Assembly (NCBI RefSeq): GCF_016735515.1
Contig: NZ_JAERQZ010000001.1
Location: 4,142,746 to 4,206,745 of the forward strand
Source of the DNA: Piscinibacter sp. HJYY11
GTDB lineage: Bacteria > Pseudomonadota > Gammaproteobacteria > Burkholderiales > Burkholderiaceae_C
Direction of reading: 5' to 3'
Length of the DNA stretch: 64,000 bases
Shown here: positions 61,142 through 64,000 of the stretch, piece by piece
Numbering within the stretch: the stretch's first letter is position 1
How the letters are laid out: each line of letters begins with the position of its first letter
Program-made: the position numbers and the translations under genes
The notes under the pieces: model-generated
What the model was told of the DNA's origin: nothing
Seen by the model: only the letters and a program-made list of their open reading frames with translations
Database searches by the model: none

Positions 61142-62250
61142 GAGCCGCAGGCAACCCCTTCGAACCCGAGGCACCGCCGGGGCTGCGCTACGTCAGCGAC
61201 ACCATGCCCGGCATTCGCCGGCTGCGCGACGGCGACAGCTTTCGCTACCGCGACCCGAAGGGCCGCCTGCTGCGCAACGAGAAGGAGCTGCAACGCATCC
61301 GCAAGCTCGCCATCCCGCCGGCGTACGAAGAGGTGTGGATCTGCCCGCTGGCCGAAGGGCACCTCCAGGCGACGGGCCGCGATGCGCGCGGCCGCAAGCA
61401 GTACCGCTACCACCCCGACTGGCGCGAGGCACGCGACGCGCACAAGTTCGAGCGCATGCGCGAATTCGGCCAGGCGCTGGCCCGCATCCGCGCCAAGGTG
61501 AAGCGCGACCTGGCAGCGCCCGTGGGCAGCCGCGCCTCGGTGCTGGCCGCACTGGTGCGCCTGCTCGACACGACCCTCGTGCGCATCGGCAACGACGAAT
61601 ACGCGCGCGAGAACGGTTCCTTCGGCCTCACCACCCTGCGCAACAAGCACGCGGCGGTGAAGGGCGCCACGCTTCACCTGCGTTTTCGCGGCAAGAGCGG
61701 CGTGTGGCACGAGCTCACGCTGGAAGACCCGCAGGTCGCGCGCATCGTCCGCGCCTGCCAGGCGATGCCGGGGCAGGAGCTCTTCCAGTACGAAGACGAC
61801 AACGGCGAGACGCGCTGCGTGGGCTCGGCCGACGTCAACGAGTACATCAAGGCCCTGAGCGGCGCCGACTTCACGGCCAAGGACTTTCGCACCTGGCATG
61901 CGAGCGTGCATGCGCTGGCGCGGCTGTGCGCCTTGCCGGTCACCGGGCCGGTGAGCCGCAAGCGGGCGAACGAGGTCCTGCGCGAAGTGGCCGGGTTGCT
62001 GGGCAACACGCTCGCGGTCTGCCGCAAGTCGTATGTGCACCCGGGCGTGATGGCGGTCGCGACGCAGCGTGGCGTCGAGGCCTTGTCGGAGGGGGTGCTG
62101 AAACGCTGCCGGGGCCTGACGGTGGCCGAGTGCCGGTTGTTGGCGTTTCTGTCGGCGCCAGGGGTGGCGCCTGCGGTGCTGGCACAACCGGGGCTCGCGG
62201 AGGAGCCCCGGCAGGCCGCATCAGGCGGTGGTGGCCGTCGTCGGGGTTGA
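61138..62250 (+). CDS. topIB: Bacterial DNA topoisomerase IB
   Basis: 370 residues. Poxvirus-like type IB topoisomerase that relaxes supercoils via a 3'-phosphotyrosine. N-terminal clamp GLRYVSDTMPGIRRLRDGDS, catalytic domain with RVGNDEYA-like RIGNDEYARENGSFGLTTLR, KGATLHLRFRGKSG, FRTWHASV and the nucleophile Tyr in CRKSYVHPGVM. The tail is Gly/Arg-rich (SGGGGRRRG). Translationally coupled to ligD, so it may serve the same repair transcript. Confidence 0.93.
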   Translation: MRAAGNPFEPEAPPGLRYVSDTMPGIRRLRDGDSFRYRDPKGRLLRNEKELQRIRKLAIPPAYEEVWICPLAEGHLQATGRDARGRKQYRYHPDWREARDAHKFERMREFGQALARIRAKVKRDLAAPVGSRASVLAALVRLLDTTLVRIGNDEYARENGSFGLTTLRNKHAAVKGATLHLRFRGKSGVWHELTLEDPQVARIVRACQAMPGQELFQYEDDNGETRCVGSADVNEYIKALSGADFTAKDFRTWHASVHALARLCALPVTGPVSRKRANEVLREVAGLLGNTLAVCRKSYVHPGVMAVATQRGVEALSEGVLKRCRGLTVAECRLLAFLSAPGVAPAVLAQPGLAEEPRQAASGGGGRRRG

Positions 62251-62505
62251 CGACGCGGTGGAGGGCGACAGCTTGGCGCGTGCCGCTTCTTCCGCTTCCT
62301 TGCAGGACGGGGCGCACACGTGTTGTGCCTTGCCCAGCAGGCGACGGGTCTTCAGGGTGTTGCGGGGGCGGTGCTTGCCGCACAGGAAGCACGACATGGT
62401 CCCGGCCTGGAAGTCACCAGCACTCGCGAACGGCGAGCCGCCTTCCTTGACCTTGTAACGCAGCCCATCGGCCTGGATCTTGGTTTTGACGACGTCTTTT
62501 GCCAA
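62221..62505 (-). CDS. Small CxxC zinc-finger-like protein
   Basis: 94 residues from a TTG at 62505 chosen because GAGGAAG lies five bases upstream (upstream in-frame ATG at 62571 lacks this). Sequence AKDVVKTKIQADGLRYKVKE leads to SCFLCGKHRPRNTLKTRRLL and HVCAPSCKEAEEAARAK, i.e. Cys-x2-Cys and Cys-x3-Cys, a probable zinc site, followed by a Ser/Thr/Ala-rich tail. Function unknown. The 3' end overlaps the topIB 3' end by 30 bp on the opposite strand. Confidence 0.6.
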   Translation of the reverse strand: MAKDVVKTKIQADGLRYKVKEGGSPFASAGDFQAGTMSCFLCGKHRPRNTLKTRRLLGKAQHVCAPSCKEAEEAARAKLSPSTASSTPTTATTA

Positions 62506-62574
62506 AGTAACTTCCTCAATTGGTTGAAAACGCAAACCCTGTATTGTCCTGCGATCTCGGTTGACGCGCACGCG

Positions 62575-63504
62575 TCAGGGTGAAACAAAGCACCCCCGGA
62601 GGGTCGCGAAGACTGGATTGTCCAAGCTTGACGTCCGGTATGCAAACACCAACTCACCGGGAAGATGAGGCCACGGGGTGGCGATTACCCTTAGATCGAG
62701 CGCCACCGCATGGTTCCGCACAGCGGTCTCGGGGGCCACGGTCAGTAGGTCGCCTGCGGAGGCCAGGCGCAGGTTGGTGGCGAAGGAGTCGGACGTGATG
62801 CTGATCCGAGGCGGTGGCAGGCCGGCGCGCGAGAACCACTCGTCCAGCATCGCGACCGCCTGAGACCCGACCGGCGGCAGCACCCAGCGGTGCTGCGCCA
62901 GCTGCAGCACCGTGGGGTGCATGCTCGCCAGGGGATGTTTGCGCGAGGCGGCCACCACCATCCGCTCGGTGCCGATTCCCTCGACCACCACCCCTGGCGG
63001 CGGCCGCTCGCCCGGGCCCAGCACCGGCCGGCTGGAGGCGATCGCGTCCAGTTCGCCGTCGCCGAGCGCCGCCCACAGCCGCAGCACGCTGGTCTGGGTC
63101 AGCACGACGTGCGCCTCCGGCAAGGCGCGCCGCAGTTCGGCCAGCGCCTGGGGGACGATGTCCAGCGCCGCCATCGGTGAGCTGCCCAGGCGCAGGCGCG
63201 GTCGCTGAGGGGTGAGGGCCGCATCGAGCGCCGCACTCACCTCGCGCCGAGCCACCCGCAGGCGCGCGAGCGCCGCGTTTCCCGCCGGGGTCAGCGACAC
63301 GCCGCGCCGGCCGCGCTCCACCAGCTCGACGCCGAATGCCTGCTCCAGCCCCTGCAGCGCCTGTGTCACCGCCGGCTGCGTGACGTGCAGCGCCTCGGCC
63401 ACCTTGCGCAGGCTGCCGTGCTCGGCGATGTGCTCGAGCAACAGCAGGTCGCGCAGCCGGAGCTGCTCGATGCGCGCGGTCATCGGAGAAACGGCAGTTG
63501 CCAT
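62575..63504 (-). CDS. LysR-type transcriptional regulator
   Basis: 309 residues. Winged HTH with LLLLEHIAEHGSLRKVAEAL and VTQPAVTQALQGLEQAFGVE; effector domain with RPRLRLGSSPMAALDIVPQA and HPLASMHPTVLQLAQHRWVL. Divergent from a Bug receptor gene, a common pair in this order, so it probably controls that gene in response to its ligand. The ligand cannot be inferred from sequence. Confidence 0.92.
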   Translation of the reverse strand: MATAVSPMTARIEQLRLRDLLLLEHIAEHGSLRKVAEALHVTQPAVTQALQGLEQAFGVELVERGRRGVSLTPAGNAALARLRVARREVSAALDAALTPQRPRLRLGSSPMAALDIVPQALAELRRALPEAHVVLTQTSVLRLWAALGDGELDAIASSRPVLGPGERPPPGVVVEGIGTERMVVAASRKHPLASMHPTVLQLAQHRWVLPPVGSQAVAMLDEWFSRAGLPPPRISITSDSFATNLRLASAGDLLTVAPETAVRNHAVALDLRVIATPWPHLPGELVFAYRTSSLDNPVFATLRGCFVSP

Positions 63505-63520
63505 AAGTCAGGCCTATCGC

Positions 63521-63553
63521 TTGATAAAGAAGTCTGTCTTGGACTTATATCAA
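63521..63553. promoter_or_regulatory. Candidate LysR-type operator with TTGATA/TATCAA arms
   Basis: TTGATA (63521-63526) and TATCAA (63548-63553) are inverted arms 21 bases apart in the LysR-Bug intergenic region. Confidence 0.4.
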
Positions 63554-63600
63554 ACGCCACGTAGTCTTTCACATCAATAACTATTACTGGAGACAAGCGA

Positions 63601-64000
63601 ATGACGACTCGCCGTCATTTCCTGCTGGGCGCGTGCGGCGTGGCGCTCGGGCCCTGGAGCGCGCCCTCGACGGCGGCCGAGCCGCTCTCGCTTGCCAGGA
63701 TCCTGCTCGGCGCGCCCGCCGGCGGTGCCGGTGACCTGATGGCCCGCCGCCTCGCCGACAAGCTCGCGGGCGGCTACGCCAGCAAGGTGATCGTGGAAAA
63801 CCGGCCCGGCGCCGGCGGCCAGCTCGCCATCACCGCGCTGAAGGACGCGCCCGACGACGGCAGCACGCTGCTGCTCACCCCCTCGTCGCTGCTCTCCATC
63901 TATCCCTACACCTACGCCAGGCTGCCGTACAAGCCGCAGGAAGATTTGGCGCCGGTGTCGCTCGCCGCCTATTCCAACCACGCGCTGGGTGTCGGGCCCG
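63601..64000 (+). CDS. Bug/TctC-type periplasmic binding protein (truncated by right edge)
   Basis: First 133 codons, open to the window end. A twin-arginine leader is apparent (MTTRRHFLLGACGVALGPWS), unlike the Sec signals of the other three Bug proteins. Bug core follows: LARILLGAPAGGAGDLMARR, VIVENRPGAGGQLAITALKD and TLLLTPSSLLSIYPYTYARL. About 190 residues should be missing. Divergent from the LysR regulator, 96 bp apart. Confidence 0.88.
   Translation, partial: MTTRRHFLLGACGVALGPWSAPSTAAEPLSLARILLGAPAGGAGDLMARRLADKLAGGYASKVIVENRPGAGGQLAITALKDAPDDGSTLLLTPSSLLSIYPYTYARLPYKPQEDLAPVSLAAYSNHALGVGP

Noticed and set aside
1-64000. Prophage or insertion sequences
   Set aside because: No integrase, transposase, terminal inverted repeats with target duplications or phage structural genes were seen; the HNH gene and tRNA array alone do not prove a phage origin.

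Overview
The window is 64 kb of GC-rich DNA from a betaproteobacterium, most likely an order Burkholderiales member near Rubrivivax, Leptothrix or Rhizobacter. Pointers are four Bug/TctC-type periplasmic binding proteins, two Gram-negative porins, TRAP transport and a bacteriophytochrome. That placement is inferred from gene content, not from a marker-gene phylogeny.

Layout. 1-5.9 kb: metE (cut by the left edge) divergent from metR, a DUF1801 gene, a small membrane protein and a hybrid histidine kinase. 5.9-13.2 kb: an unusual minus-strand RNA locus. Read in transcription order it has a palindrome-overlapped promoter, a 53-codon ORF, a terminator-like hairpin, an rRNA-operon-type leader with boxB-like hairpin and boxA, and tRNA Asp, Phe, Arg, a Cys-like relic, a structured spacer, Pro, His, Leu and a Gln-like element. 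An HNH endonuclease, a frameshifted SDH/ClpP-fold protease, a 55-nt tRNA-like mini-element, a Glu-like element, a slipin, an unknown protein and the RNA ligase RtcB follow. A small HTH protein is encoded divergently at the head. This is the most unusual region; the simplest reading is a tRNA reserve or repair island.

13.2-17.1 kb: trans-aconitate methyltransferase, a TetR regulator and ergothioneine genes egtD-egtB. 17.1-20.6 kb: a LacI regulator with matching palindromic operators in front of itself and of a Bug receptor-glucarate dehydratase pair. 20.6-22.9 kb: small housekeeping or stress genes. 22.9-38.5 kb: a pectin/galacturonate/aldarate island with pectate lyase, uronate dehydrogenase, lactonase, TRAP transporter, porin, galactarate dehydratase, aldolase GarL, reductase GarR and glycerate kinase. 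Together they describe a near-complete oxidative route from polygalacturonate to 2-phosphoglycerate and pyruvate. A FadR-type GntR regulator with at least four shared palindromes probably controls it.

38.5-49.4 kb: unknown membrane proteins, a lipoprotein hydrolase, a HupE-like/TPR pair, and a VOC protein, TetR regulator, porin and acyl-CoA synthetase group with tandem operator half-sites. 49.6-57.6 kb: a light-signalling block (heme oxygenase, bacteriophytochrome, single-domain response regulator, hybrid kinase) facing a GGDEF/EAL protein. 57.8-62.3 kb: bacterial NHEJ (Ku, three-domain LigD) plus a type IB topoisomerase. 62.2-64 kb: a small Cys-containing protein, a LysR regulator and a Bug receptor cut by the right edge.
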